A stretch of DNA of 64,000 bases from Salipaludibacillus neizhouensis (GCF_002886185.1 NZ_KZ614146.1:1720930-1784929), one strand, 5' to 3'; numbered from the stretch's first letter, positions 54,294 through 63,952 are shown. Notes: a model not told the origin generated them from the letters alone. A program made the numbers and translations.

Positions 54294-54857
54294 ATGACTG
54301 AAAAGGTGAAAATGATCGAGGGAGAGATGTATTTTTCCAATGATCCCGAATTACTTGAGTTAAGAGAAAGAGCCAGAGATTGGATGAAAAACTTTAGTGA
54401 ACTTCCGATTAGAGCCTATAAACAAAAAGAATTGATGATAAAAGAGTTTTTTGGTCATGCTGGAAATACCCCCTTCATCGAAGCGCCTTTACGATGCGAC
54501 TATGGCTTCAATATATATGTTGGGGATGATTTTTTTGCGAATTTCAATTGTACACTTTTAGACGTCTGCAGAATTGATATAGGGGACCGCTGTATGCTGG
54601 CTCCTAATGTTCAACTATATACGGCCACTCATCCCATCGATCCTGTTCAAAGAGCTTCAGGTAAAGAATATGGTAAACCAATAAAAATAGGAAACGATGT
54701 TTGGATTGGCGGGGGTGCAATAATTAATCCAGGTATAGTAATTGGAAACAATGTTGTTGTCGCTTCAGGTTCCGTTGTGACGAAGAATGTTCCTGACAAT
54801 GTAGTAGTCGGGGGAAATCCCGCTGCAGTCATTAGATCCATCGAGCTCTCAGAGTAA
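54294..54857 (+). CDS. Maltose O-acetyltransferase family protein
   Basis: A 187-residue left-handed beta-helix acetyltransferase of the Maa/LacA/NodL group, transferring acetyl from acetyl-CoA to a sugar. The N-terminal Mac domain begins MIEGEMYFSNDPELLELRER; hexapeptide repeats follow (about 60-180): IGDRCMLAPNVQLYTATHPI with the catalytic histidine, IKIGNDVWIGGGAIINPGIV, and VVASGSVVTKNVPDNVVVGG. ATG 54294 has a weak GGGTGAAATGG upstream. Family members acetylate maltose or glucose in vitro; the real substrate is unknown. It may share a transcript with the coiled-coil gene before and the GGCT gene 32 bases after. Confidence 0.87.
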   Translation: MTEKVKMIEGEMYFSNDPELLELRERARDWMKNFSELPIRAYKQKELMIKEFFGHAGNTPFIEAPLRCDYGFNIYVGDDFFANFNCTLLDVCRIDIGDRCMLAPNVQLYTATHPIDPVQRASGKEYGKPIKIGNDVWIGGGAIINPGIVIGNNVVVASGSVVTKNVPDNVVVGGNPAAVIRSIELSE

Positions 54858-54889
54858 TATAATTACGAATTTGTATAGGAGGCACACTT

Positions 54890-55756
54890 GTGAAACTATT
54901 TGTTTACGGAACGTTACGAAAAGGACAGAGTAATAATCAAATAATCGAGAATGCAAGTATTTTTTCTGCGCAAGCCCGAATAAAAGGAAAACTATACGAC
55001 ACAGGGTATGAGTATCCAGCCTTGGTTTTAAAAGGAGATACCTATGTGTTTGGTGAAATTCATGAGGTTGATGATAAACTACTCCCTAAATTAGATATGC
55101 TTGAAGATTATGATGAATCAAGGTTAGATAACCTTTATTACCGAACTAAAAAAATGATTGAAACAGATAAAGGTGCAGTAGAAGCCTGGGTATACGTCAT
55201 TGATCATCAACACGAACAAGAATTGAACCAGCTTGTTCCGTTCCAAGATTGGAGTATCTACCAATGGTATGCATCTGTAAAAGAAGTTAATTATTTTGCG
55301 TACGGTTCGTGTATGGATTTGGAAAGAATCGAGAAGGCTGGAATGAAACGAGAATTTTCAAACGTAGTTGGTATTGGAACATTAGACTCTCATACGATGG
55401 ATTATTTAATTTCTCAAAATGATGGGGGACGGGCGGATATCATTGAGTCGGATGTTACTGATAAGGTAGAAGGGATCATTTATGCAGTTTCAAAAAAGGC
55501 CATCGATTACCTTTTTCATCGGGAAGGCGTACACTCTGGAAACTACCGCCCTATACTAATTAACATTCAAACAGAACAAGGAACACTTAAGGAGGTCTTG
55601 TCATTCACCGTCATACATAAGGAGACCCCCTGTGCACCGCCAAAGCACTATTCAACAGAGATTTTGCGAGGTGCTAAAGACAGATTATCTGCAGGTTATT
55701 ATAAAAAACTGGAGAAAAACTTAGATATTCTTACTAAAAATTCAAATAATCGTTAA
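54890..55756 (+). CDS. Two-domain gamma-glutamylcyclotransferase-like protein (YkqA-like)
   Basis: A 288-residue protein with two AIG2/GGCT folds. Domain one (1-125) starts MKLFVYGTLRKGQSNNQII and has the catalytic-type EDYDESRLDNLYYR; domain two (about 135-275) starts VNYFAYGSCMDLERIEKAG and continues EGIIYAVSKKAIDYLFHREG. Each contains the Y-G-S/T-L/C loop that binds the gamma-glutamyl amine. The arrangement matches B. subtilis YkqA (277). GGCT enzymes release pyroglutamate from gamma-glutamyl compounds; the substrate here is unproven. GTG 54890 follows AGGAGG by eight bases. Confidence 0.83.
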   Translation: MKLFVYGTLRKGQSNNQIIENASIFSAQARIKGKLYDTGYEYPALVLKGDTYVFGEIHEVDDKLLPKLDMLEDYDESRLDNLYYRTKKMIETDKGAVEAWVYVIDHQHEQELNQLVPFQDWSIYQWYASVKEVNYFAYGSCMDLERIEKAGMKREFSNVVGIGTLDSHTMDYLISQNDGGRADIIESDVTDKVEGIIYAVSKKAIDYLFHREGVHSGNYRPILINIQTEQGTLKEVLSFTVIHKETPCAPPKHYSTEILRGAKDRLSAGYYKKLEKNLDILTKNSNNR

Positions 55757-55767
55757 AGAAATGCCTG

Positions 55768-56292
55768 TCACATAGGTTGCCAAATGATTTCGCCTTTCTT
55801 TTCTTCCGGTTCTAATTCCACGTGAAAACGATGTTTTTTATAGAAATATTCTAAACGATCTACATGTCCCCAATCGCGCTTTGAAATCGCACCGGAAATA
55901 GCACGTATATTTTTACGTTCCGCTGTGTACTCTTTCAGAAATCTCATACAAACAGAGCCAAAGCCAAGGTTTTCTTTACCGCGAATATCATCTATATGGA
56001 CACAGAAGTCATTTTTATAATGTGCGTGTATTGAAAAATCCCATTTCCCTTGGTAAGGTTTTTCACAATCATGAGCCATAACTTTACAAATATTGCCGTC
56101 ATCACTAACATAAATAATGACCCACTTATTTTCTTTTGTTTCATCTATTCCGAGTACATCGTGGTGTTTAGAGATTTCCTTCATATTTTGCTGCATACGA
56201 AATACTTGAAATTCTAATTCTTCTAATTCACTGAAACGATCTTCTTTCGTTTTTTCCTGCTTTGGATCAAAAGCAGTTGGATAATAAAGCAT
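55768..56292 (-). CDS. GNAT-family N-acetyltransferase-like protein
   Basis: A 174-residue protein ending in a GNAT-like half: FCVHIDDIRGKENLGFGSVC resembles motif A (GxG acetyl-CoA loop), and RLEYFYKKHRFHVELEPEEK resembles motif B. The N-terminal half is charged and helical (EELEFQVFRMQQNMKEI). ATG 56292 follows GAAAGGTG by eight bases; GTG 56301 would overlap it. It converges with the GGCT gene with only 11 bases between stops. Acceptor unknown; related Bacillus proteins are annotated only as acetyltransferases. Confidence 0.65.
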   Translation of the reverse strand: MLYYPTAFDPKQEKTKEDRFSELEELEFQVFRMQQNMKEISKHHDVLGIDETKENKWVIIYVSDDGNICKVMAHDCEKPYQGKWDFSIHAHYKNDFCVHIDDIRGKENLGFGSVCMRFLKEYTAERKNIRAISGAISKRDWGHVDRLEYFYKKHRFHVELEPEEKKGEIIWQPM

Positions 56293-56512
56293 TAGATTCA
56301 CCTTTCTTATAAAAATTTCAATTCTACACTCACAAGTTTAGTATTCTACTAAAAACGACACTTAAATTCAAGGGTTAAATTATATTTTTATATATTAAAA
56401 AAGAAAGATTGCATCCCCAAAAAAAGTAAGATAGAATAGTAGGATAATCAAGATATCGTATTTCGTTAAATTATAAATCTATATCTTGTATGTTAATTTC
56501 ATAATAATAAGA

Positions 56513-56700
56513 AAATTAGGTGCCTGGATTGCTAGGCTTAATCGGGAATTCGGTGCAAATCCGAAGCTGTCCCCGCAACTGTAAATGTGGACGATTTGAG
56601 GAAACCACTGTATAAATTTGTCATCTTTTGATGGTGATTATACAGGAAGGCTCAAAGTAGGATGAAGCAAAGTCAGGAGACCTGCCTTGTTTTCTTAGTT
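56513..56700 (+). promoter_or_regulatory. Cobalamin (B12) riboswitch
   Basis: The conserved adenosylcobalamin aptamer is clear: GGTGCCTGGATTGC, TTAATCGGGAATTCGGTGC, AATCCGAAGCTGTCCCCGC, CTGTAAATGTGG, and the B12 box AAGTCAGGAGACCTGCCTT at 56670-56688. The following region has a possible switching stem AAACGGTAGAGG (near 56727) with CCTCTTACCGTTT (near 56787) and a terminator at 56806. B12 should stop transcription of nrdAB. Confidence 0.95.
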
Positions 56701-56805
56701 TCTGATCTTCGGGGGTTGAGCATGAGAAACGGTAGAGGATTAAAGCAGACGATTTTTTCGTGTGATTTTGAACGTCACTCGTTACCCCTCTTACCGTTTT
56801 ATGTT

Positions 56806-56836
56806 ACCTTCCCACCGATTGGGAAGGTTTTTTTGT
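56806..56836 (+). terminator. Riboswitch-controlled terminator
   Basis: ACCTTCCCA (56806-56814) pairs with TGGGAAGGT (56820-56828), followed by seven T. It lies between the B12 aptamer and nrdA, as needed for transcription attenuation. Confidence 0.85.
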
Positions 56837-56942
56837 TTTAATCTTTTAATTTTTTATGCTATCCAGCATCTAAAATAGAGGATTAAACTTCTCCCAGTGA
56901 GACGAGACGGTACCGCTTTTCTACTTTGAAAGGATGAGATGA

Positions 56943-59153
56943 ATGGTAAACACAACAGTTATAAGAAATGATATAAAAACAGGAATCAAAAATTTACAAA
57001 CTCGATTTCCTGATTTATCATGGGAAGCATTTCAAACCCGTATTGATCACATCGATGCTGGCAGTGGTAAAAATAAATCGGCATACGTACTAGGTGCTCT
57101 AGATCAATTACATGCAGAGGAATCAAATTGGACATATGTGGCAGCAGATCTTTATGCTAAGCAGTTATACGAAGAAGTGGAATTGAACCGTTCTTTTCCT
57201 GCTTATGAGAATTTCTCTGGTTTCATCAACAAGCTGGTTGATGAAGGTTTTTACAAAAAAGAACTAGCCGACAACTATTCAGCAAAAGAACTCATCGAAA
57301 TTGAAGCAGTAATCAACCATAAGCAGGATGAGTTATTTACATACATTGGACTCAAAACATTAGCTGATCGATATTTAGCTCGTACACACGATGGCAGGCT
57401 TTTAGAATTGCCGCAAGAAAGATTTATGGTCATTTCGATGAGTTTAATGATCAAAGAACCAGAATCACAACGATTAGCACTTGTTAAAGAAGCTTATTGG
57501 GCATTATCTAATCTTTACATGACCGTTGCTACACCGACTCTCGCTAATGCAGGGAAAACGCATGGTCAGCTTTCTAGTTGCTTCATAGATACAGTGGATG
57601 ACAGCTTACGAGGAATATTTGATAGCAATACCGATGCAGCTACTGTTAGTAAAAACGGTGGTGGACTTGGTATTTACATGGGCAAAATCCGCGCTAAAGG
57701 TTCTTCGATTAAAGGGTTTAAAGGGACGTCTTCAGGTGTACTACCTTGGATGAAGCAATTAAATAATACTGCTGTCAGCGTCGATCAATTAGGCCAGAGA
57801 CAAGGAGCCATTGCTGTTTATCTTGACGTTTGGCACAAAGATATCTTTTCATTTTTAGATGCAAAGCTTAACAATGGTGATGAGAGACAACGTACCCACG
57901 ATTTATTTACTGGGGTGACATTGCCTGATTTATTTATGGAAAAAGTCGAAGAACGGGCTGACTGGCATTTATTTGACCCCCATGAAGTTCGAACAGTGAT
58001 GGGGTTCTCTTTAGAGGATTTTCACGATGAAGAAAAGGGTAAAGGACAATTCCGCCAGCGTTATGAAGAATGTGCAGCAAATGAAAAGTTATCCAAGGAT
58101 ACGGTTCCCGCTATTGACATTATGAAGCGAATTATGGTTTCTCAACTTGAAACAGGGACTCCTTATATGTTTTATCGTGACACGGTAAACAGAATGAATC
58201 CAAATCAGCATAAAGGGATGATATATTCTTCTAATTTATGTACGGAAATTATGCAAAACATGAGTTCCACAACAGTCGAAGAAGAAGTGACCGAAGATGG
58301 CATGATGATTACCAAGAAAAATCCAGGTGATTATGTAGTGTGTAATTTAAGTTCTATTTCCCTTGCAAAAGCTGTGCAGGAAAACGTGCTTGAAAGACTG
58401 ATAAATATTGAAGTTCGGATGCTTGACAATGTGATTGATCTTAACACAATCGAAGTGCCTCAAGCACAAATCACCAATCAAAAATACCGTGCTATCGGAC
58501 TAGGCACATTTGGTTGGCATCATTTACTGGCTGAATTGAAAATAACTTGGGAATCAGAGGAAGCTGTCTCTTACGCAGATGAACTTTATGAAAAAATTCA
58601 CTACTATACGATGAAAGCAAGTATGAAACTAGCAAAAGAAAAAGGACCTTATCCAGCTTTTGATGGCTCTGATTACGCAACCGGCTCTTATTTTAAGAAA
58701 CGGGGATACGAGTCTGAGAAATGGAGAGAGCTTCAAGAAGAAGTAAGGTTGTCTGGCCTTCGTAATGGATACCTGATGGCAGTGGCACCAAACTCCAGTA
58801 CTTCCTTAATCGCAGGTTCCTCGGCATCGATTGATCCTATTTTCAAAAAAGAATATGCTGAGGAGAAAAAGAATTACAAGATTCCTGTAACTGCGCCAAA
58901 TTTATCAAAGGAAACAACCTGGTACTATAAGCCAGCTCACACGATTGATCAGCATTGGAGTATTAAACAAAATGGTGCCAGACAAAAGCATATTGATCAA
59001 TCTATTTCATTTAATTTATATGTAAAAAATAATATAAAAGCAAAAGAACTGCTAGGTCTTCATTTAGCTGCTTGGGATAATCAACTGAAAACAACATATT
59101 ACGTACGTTCCACATCAAGCGAGCTCGAAGATTGTGACAGTTGTTCTAGTTAA
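56943..59153 (+). CDS. nrdA: Ribonucleoside-diphosphate reductase, alpha subunit (class I)
   Basis: A 736-residue catalytic subunit reducing ribonucleotides to deoxyribonucleotides. Active-site residues: cysteine in GQLSSCFIDTV near 215, the NxCxE motif YSSNLCTEIMQ near 422-428, and VVCNLSSIS near 460; the redox pair at the C-terminus is DCDSCSS. The thiyl loop APNSSTSLIAGSSASIDP is near 618. There is no N-terminal ATP-cone, so activity is probably not allosterically switched there. ATG 56943 follows AAAGGATGAGATGA. It needs the NrdB radical subunit encoded next, not B12, and is controlled by the upstream B12 riboswitch. Confidence 0.93.
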   Translation: MVNTTVIRNDIKTGIKNLQTRFPDLSWEAFQTRIDHIDAGSGKNKSAYVLGALDQLHAEESNWTYVAADLYAKQLYEEVELNRSFPAYENFSGFINKLVDEGFYKKELADNYSAKELIEIEAVINHKQDELFTYIGLKTLADRYLARTHDGRLLELPQERFMVISMSLMIKEPESQRLALVKEAYWALSNLYMTVATPTLANAGKTHGQLSSCFIDTVDDSLRGIFDSNTDAATVSKNGGGLGIYMGKIRAKGSSIKGFKGTSSGVLPWMKQLNNTAVSVDQLGQRQGAIAVYLDVWHKDIFSFLDAKLNNGDERQRTHDLFTGVTLPDLFMEKVEERADWHLFDPHEVRTVMGFSLEDFHDEEKGKGQFRQRYEECAANEKLSKDTVPAIDIMKRIMVSQLETGTPYMFYRDTVNRMNPNQHKGMIYSSNLCTEIMQNMSSTTVEEEVTEDGMMITKKNPGDYVVCNLSSISLAKAVQENVLERLINIEVRMLDNVIDLNTIEVPQAQITNQKYRAIGLGTFGWHHLLAELKITWESEEAVSYADELYEKIHYYTMKASMKLAKEKGPYPAFDGSDYATGSYFKKRGYESEKWRELQEEVRLSGLRNGYLMAVAPNSSTSLIAGSSASIDPIFKKEYAEEKKNYKIPVTAPNLSKETTWYYKPAHTIDQHWSIKQNGARQKHIDQSISFNLYVKNNIKAKELLGLHLAAWDNQLKTTYYVRSTSSELEDCDSCSS

Positions 59154-59183
59154 TCATCTGTTTTACTAATGGAGGAATAGAAA

Positions 59184-60221
59184 ATGACGAAGCTTACACA
59201 AAGAAAACTATACGATGTTAATGCTCCTAATGCGTCAACAGGAATTATCCTGGGAGAAAGTTCCAATATTTTAAACTGGGATGATGTACGCTTTAAATGG
59301 GCATATCCACTTTATAAAAACATGCTAGGTAACTTTTGGACTCCTTTTGAGATCAATATGAGTACGGACGTAAAGCAATTTAAATCACTTACACCACCAG
59401 AAGAAGATGCTTTTAAGAAAATCATTGGACTACTTGCATTTTTGGATAGTGTTCAAACTGATTATGCGATGCACGTTTCGAAATATTTAACTGATTCCAG
59501 TTTAAATGCACTCATGACCGTGCTAGCATTTCAGGAAGTTGTCCACAATCAAAGTTATTCTTATGTCCTATCCAGTCTTGTAAATAAAAATGAACAAGAT
59601 GAGATTTTCGAGTATTGGAAACATGATCCAATCTTAAGAGAAAGAAATGATTTTATTGCTGAGGGGTATGAAGCATTTGTTGAGAATCCGACGCCACGAA
59701 CGCTATTAGAATCCATTGTCTATGATGTAATTTTAGAAGGACTTAATTTCTATTCTGGATTTAGTTTCTTTTATCACTTAGCACGAAATCAAAAAATGGT
59801 TTCCACATCAACCATGATCAATTATATAAACCGCGATGAGCAGCTACACGTATTTCTTTTTGCGAATATCTTTAAAGAGTTACGAATAGAAAACCCTGAA
59901 TTACAAACGGAAGAAATCGATCAGTTTGTAAAGGATACGTTTATTAAAGCTGCCGAACTTGAAATAAAATGGGCTAATTATATTATTGGCGAGAAGATCC
60001 CTGAAATTCCAATTCAAGATCTAGAAGATTATATTAAGTTCATGGCAAACAAACGGGTCAACGAACTAGGTGTGGAAAGACCTTTTGAAGGATATCGCTC
60101 GAATCCGATGAAGTGGATTAAAGTTTATGAAGATGTAAATCAAGGGAAGACCGATTTCTTTGAACAAAAATCCAGACAATATACCAAGGTCTCAGAAGAT
60201 AACGACTTTGATGATTTATAA
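59184..60221 (+). CDS. nrdB: Ribonucleoside-diphosphate reductase, beta subunit (class I)
   Basis: A 345-residue ferritin-like radical subunit. Metal ligands: Asp in LAFLDSVQTDY near 91, Glu and His in FQEVVHNQSYSYVL near 117-121, Glu in ILEGLNFYSGF near 195, and Glu/His in INRDEQLHVF near 225. A tyrosine sits four residues after the first histidine (HNQSY), at the position of the E. coli radical Tyr122, so a tyrosyl-radical enzyme is expected. ATG 59184 follows ATGGAGGA. It ends inside the start of a repeat; a terminator follows. nrdI is not adjacent. Confidence 0.93.
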   Translation: MTKLTQRKLYDVNAPNASTGIILGESSNILNWDDVRFKWAYPLYKNMLGNFWTPFEINMSTDVKQFKSLTPPEEDAFKKIIGLLAFLDSVQTDYAMHVSKYLTDSSLNALMTVLAFQEVVHNQSYSYVLSSLVNKNEQDEIFEYWKHDPILRERNDFIAEGYEAFVENPTPRTLLESIVYDVILEGLNFYSGFSFFYHLARNQKMVSTSTMINYINRDEQLHVFLFANIFKELRIENPELQTEEIDQFVKDTFIKAAELEIKWANYIIGEKIPEIPIQDLEDYIKFMANKRVNELGVERPFEGYRSNPMKWIKVYEDVNQGKTDFFEQKSRQYTKVSEDNDFDDL

Positions 60222-60245
60222 GAAAAACGCGTAGCGTCTTATATT
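60222..60245 (-). repeat. Mini-hairpin repeat, copy E
   Basis: AGAAAAACGCGTAGCGTCTTAT, reverse of the end of copies B and D, directly after the nrdB stop. ACGCGTAGCGT is at 60227-60237. With the A- and T-tracts it could itself act as a short terminator. Confidence 0.65.
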
Positions 60246-60256
60246 TAAACCTCAGT

Positions 60257-60296
60257 AAAAAAGTTAAAGACATCTAGTGTCTTTAACTTTTTTATA
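60257..60296 (+). terminator. Intrinsic terminator of nrdAB
   Basis: AAAAAGTTAAAGACA pairs with TGTCTTTAACTTTTT around TCTAG, ending in a T-rich tail. Confidence 0.85.
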
Positions 60297-60421
60297 TTTT
60301 GAAGAAGTTTTTCACGAATTCAGTCTTAGAGTAAATCATGGCAGATTTCTTTACTTTTTGAATCGTCTAGCGTAGCTTTGAGATAGACATCATGATAAAA
60401 AATCAAAAGGAGGAAAAAGGA

Positions 60422-61948
60422 ATGACACAGCGATCAAAACAAGAAATTTCAGATTTTTTAAATCGTGCAGAAGTCACTTCTGTAGGGACTTCCAACATGG
60501 GTACTCCCAGACAACGAATGATGCATTATGCTGTAGACGAATCTTTTAATGTCTATGTAACGAGTATGAAAGGTGATCCGAAAGTTATTTAATGGAGTAA
60601 TATTCCAGAAACAGCAATGTTGATCCATCAAGGTCAAACATTTATGGAAATGGAAGAGTGTGAAATTATTGGACGAGCTTCAGTCGTTCGTTCCGAAGAG
60701 GAAAGAGCAAAAGCAGCCAAACTTCTTGGACCCAGATCCCCAATTGTTGCACAGTTCCAGGAGCAGGATGCCGTCGATCGACTGGAATTCATAAAAATAT
60801 TACCATATACAGTAAAATATAGATTTGTCCCTGAAATTCTTCAAGGGGAAGCTCCTACAGTTATTGAATTAAAAGAAAATCAAGATAAGTCAACAGATAA
60901 ACAAGATTTAAAATCGCGTTTTAATGCTTGGAAAGAAGCAATTAGACCGCTATCATTAACTGCTTCATTTATTCCTATTGTTATTAGTGGTGCAATGGCC
61001 TTCGCACTTACTGATTTCTTTAATTGGTCATTATTTATTCTAACGTTACTTGGAGGTCTTATGGTCCAAGCTGGTACGAATATGATTAACGACTGGAAAG
61101 ATGCAGAAAGGGATACTGAAAACACTCAAGGAATCCGTCCATTTACTGGTGGTTCAAAAATGATTCAACTAGGTCTTATTTCCAAGGCGGATATGGGGTT
61201 TTTCGGCATTCTACTAACGATAATCGCCGGTTTAATAGGTTTATTTCTAACCTTTCAGAGTGGTTGGGGAATAGCACCTTTAATCGGTTACGGATTAATC
61301 GCTGGTTTCTTTTATACGAATGGGAAAGATAGGTTTTCATTCATTAATCTATCTGTCGGGGTTGCCGAAGTGTTAATTGCAACTACCTATGGTGCGGCAA
61401 TGATGCTAGGTGCTTTCTATGTTCAAACAGGAATGCACTCTACAGAGGTATTACTTATTTCTATACCAGTAGCTTTACTAATAACGAACGTTCTGTTAAT
61501 TAATCAATTTCCAGATGCAACTGCTGATGAAGCAACCGGTAAAAATACCTTGGTAGTCAGGCTTGGCAAAAAAGGGGCAAAGAATGTACTTCTTTCATTA
61601 TTTATCATTGGATATGGAGTAATTGCCTTTCTTCCACTTGTCGGTTTTGCACCTTATACCATCTATATTTCGTTTTTATCCTTGCCGTTTATGCTTCAAG
61701 CAATTAAGTATGCTCAAAAATATTACGACAAAGCACCTACAGACTTAATTTCCTGTAATGCGCACACAGCAATTCATCATTTATTTACTGGCCTATTATT
61801 AGCAATAGGCTATCTCGCATTATCACTCCATGTTTGGATAATTACGTTTCTATTTATTGGTGCTGTGTTATTTGTCTTATGGGTTTGGAAATATATTGAA
61901 CGCAGACGACGTGTGATGAGTGACTTTAAGAAAGCCTTCTCTTCCTAA
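60422..61948 (+). pseudogene. PNPOx-like / UbiA prenyltransferase fusion with in-frame stop
   Basis: One continuous frame from ATG 60422 (eight bases after AAGGAGG) to 61948, 508 codons, interrupted only by TAA at 60590-60592. The N-terminal 130 residues resemble flavin split-barrel (PNPOx-like) proteins: EVTSVGTSNMGTPRQRMMHY before the stop and IPETAMLIHQGQTF after it. From about residue 180 follows a UbiA/MenA-type membrane prenyltransferase with eight or nine segments and both aspartate motifs, MINDWKDAERDTENTQG and FPDATADEATGKNTLVVRLG. UbiA enzymes attach prenyl chains to aromatic acids such as DHNA. TAA probably replaced CAA. No good ribosome site precedes an internal ATG, so the membrane part may not be translated. 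Confidence 0.78.
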
Positions 61949-62049
61949 TAATATTTTTCTTTGAAACGGATGTTTAGAAAGTTATATTTAAGTGAAAACA
62001 GTATTGAGTAGGATAAATTTAGAAAATCTCACTAAGGAGTGATGTACAC

Positions 62050-62472
62050 ATGGCAGATATCATGTTAACAACAAAAGCAACAGCTAAAGGTGGACGTGAA
62101 GGGCACGTAAAATCTGACAACGGTGTCATAGATCTTGATTTATCAATGCCAAAAGGTGACGAAATTCCTTCTGGTGTTTCAAATCCTGAGCAGTTATTTG
62201 CAGCGGGCTATGCAGCGTGTTATGACGGGGCATTAAACTTAATGGCGTCTAAAGAAAAAAAGAAAATTGATTCCTCCATTACTAGTGAAGTTAGTTTAAT
62301 GAAAGATTCTGCAGACGGTGGCGTAAAAATTGGTGTTGTACTTCATGTGAATATTGAAGGTGTAAGCCAAGGAGAAGCAGAAGAGTTGGCTCATAAAGCA
62401 CACGATTTTTGCCCTTACTCTAAAGCTACACGAGGAAATATAGATGTAGAATTAGTTGTAACTGCAAAATAA
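62050..62472 (+). CDS. Organic hydroperoxide resistance protein (Ohr)
   Basis: A 140-residue OsmC/Ohr-family thiol peroxidase that destroys organic hydroperoxides in the cytoplasm. The peroxidatic cysteine is in GYAACYDGAL near residue 57 and the resolving one in HDFCPYSKATRGNIDV near 121; the supporting Arg lies in GGREGHVKSDNG and the Glu in NPEQLFAAGY. ATG 62050 follows AAGGAG by nine bases. It stands alone with its own terminator; no OhrR repressor gene is adjacent. Confidence 0.9.
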   Translation: MADIMLTTKATAKGGREGHVKSDNGVIDLDLSMPKGDEIPSGVSNPEQLFAAGYAACYDGALNLMASKEKKKIDSSITSEVSLMKDSADGGVKIGVVLHVNIEGVSQGEAEELAHKAHDFCPYSKATRGNIDVELVVTAK

Positions 62473-62482
62473 ATGTTCTTCA

Positions 62483-62518
62483 AGGGTCCGGAGGCTTTGC
62501 TTTCGGACCCTTTTTTTA
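62483..62518 (+). terminator. Intrinsic terminator of ohr
   Basis: GGGTCCG (62484-62490) pairs with CGGACCC (62504-62510), followed by seven T. Confidence 0.87.
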
Positions 62519-62650
62519 TGGCTGCTTTCCGCGGCCAATGCTTCACAAATTATGATATTAATAAAGAATTAGGAAGTCACTTTTCGTGAGAATTCAGTTA
62601 AATCACTGTATAATATAAACAAAGGTTACCACTGAAAAGGGGGGACTATT

Positions 62651-63799
62651 TTGAAAAAGTTAACTATACTATCGTTAACTATCTTATTCTCCATCATTGC
62701 ACTAATATTTGTACCAATTATATATGACTATTTCACAAAGCGTTCTTATGGTAGTGAACCACTTGAAGTTGATGTCCAAGAAGACACGAGAGAAATAGCT
62801 ACCTTTGCTGGAGGGTGTTTCTGGTGTATGGAAAAACCTTTCGAATCAATCGAAGGTGTGAATGAAGCTGTAGTAGGCTACATTGGCGGTGAAACTGAAA
62901 ATCCGTCCTATGAAGACGTCTCTGCTGGTAAGACGGGTCATGTAGAAGCAGTTCAAATTTTATATGATCCAAACTTGGTTAGCTATGAGGATTTGTTGCA
63001 AGTTTTGTGGAGACAAATAGATCCGACCGACGAGGAAGGTCAGTTTGTTGACAGAGGTGAACAGTACACTTCAGGAATCTTTTATCATGATGAGGAACAA
63101 CAAGAAATCGCCGAAGAATCAAAAAAACAATTAGCTGAATCTGGTCGTTTTGATGAAGATATTGTCACCCCTGTAAAATCAGCAACTACTTTTTATAAGG
63201 CGGAAGAGTATCACCAGGATTTTTATTTAGAAAACAGTGTACGATATGAGTTTTATCGATCTAATTCTGGCAGAGACGAGTTTATCGATGAGTTTTGGGG
63301 CGAAGAACGTGACTATGAAATAACACCACCAGGTGATGGGGAAGTAGTATTCTGGCGTGAATATGAAAAAGAAACGGAAGATGAATTAAAAGCTCGTCTA
63401 TCTGATATTCAATATAAAGTGACACAAGAAGATGACACGGAAGAAGCCTACAATAATCAGTATTGGGATAACGACGAGGAAGGGATATATGTCGATATCG
63501 TTTCTCAAGAACCGTTGTTCAGTTCCGTTCATCAATATGAATCTGGTACTGGTTGGCCTAGTTTCACGGAACCCATTATCCAAGAAAATATCGTCGAAAT
63601 CGATGCATGGGGATTCCTCACAGAAACAAAAGAAGTTAGAAGTCAGTATGGAGATTCTCATCTGGGTCATGTCTTTACGGATGGACCTGAACCTACCGGA
63701 CTCCGTTATTGCCTGAATTCCGCTGCATTGGATTTTATCCCCAAGGAAAACATGGAAGCGGAAGGTTATGGAGAGTTTCTTTATCTCTTTGAAGGTTAA
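62651..63799 (+). CDS. msrAB: Membrane-anchored methionine sulfoxide reductase MsrA-MsrB
   Basis: A 382-residue fusion repairing oxidised methionine outside the membrane. Residues 5-27 form a signal anchor ([19 protein letters not shown]). The MsrA domain (about 48-205) has catalytic [12 protein letters not shown] near 55 and the [11 protein letters not shown] segment; the MsrB domain (about 228-380) ends with [11 protein letters not shown], catalytic cysteine near 353. MsrB lacks the two CxxC zinc pairs of many bacterial forms. TTG 62651 follows GGGGGGA by five bases. TATAAT at 62609-62614 may be its -10. Acidic linkers ([18 protein letters not shown]) fit an exported or salt-tolerant protein. 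Confidence 0.92.
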   Translation: MKKLTILSLTILFSIIALIFVPIIYDYFTKRSYGSEPLEVDVQEDTREIATFAGGCFWCMEKPFESIEGVNEAVVGYIGGETENPSYEDVSAGKTGHVEAVQILYDPNLVSYEDLLQVLWRQIDPTDEEGQFVDRGEQYTSGIFYHDEEQQEIAEESKKQLAESGRFDEDIVTPVKSATTFYKAEEYHQDFYLENSVRYEFYRSNSGRDEFIDEFWGEERDYEITPPGDGEVVFWREYEKETEDELKARLSDIQYKVTQEDDTEEAYNNQYWDNDEEGIYVDIVSQEPLFSSVHQYESGTGWPSFTEPIIQENIVEIDAWGFLTETKEVRSQYGDSHLGHVFTDGPEPTGLRYCLNSAALDFIPKENMEAEGYGEFLYLFEG

Positions 63800-63952
63800 G
63801 AAAAACGGCATAGCCGTATTAAATACAGCGTCAGCTTCCACCGCCCCGAGTAGCACCTACGTAATGCGTGTAGGTGCTACTCGAAAGGGTGGGCGGGTTT
63901 CCCTTGATACGTGCGGTGTGAAGGTAGCTGCCAATTTTATAAATTTTTATCA
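63797..63952 (-). repeat. Dispersed intergenic repeat, copy C
   Basis: Reverse orientation of copy B. From the msrAB stop: mini-hairpin ACGGCATAGCCGT (63805-63817), then a 14-base perfect hairpin CGAGTAGCACCTAC (63847-63860) with GTAGGTGCTACTCG (63870-63883), then GGGTTTCCCTTGATACGTGC and AAGGTAGCTGCCAATTTTAT. The last 48 bases of the window hold nothing recognisable. Confidence 0.8.

Noticed and set aside
63398-63856. 152-codon minus-strand frame at the window end
   Set aside because: Antisense to the MsrB domain, which has its catalytic motif.
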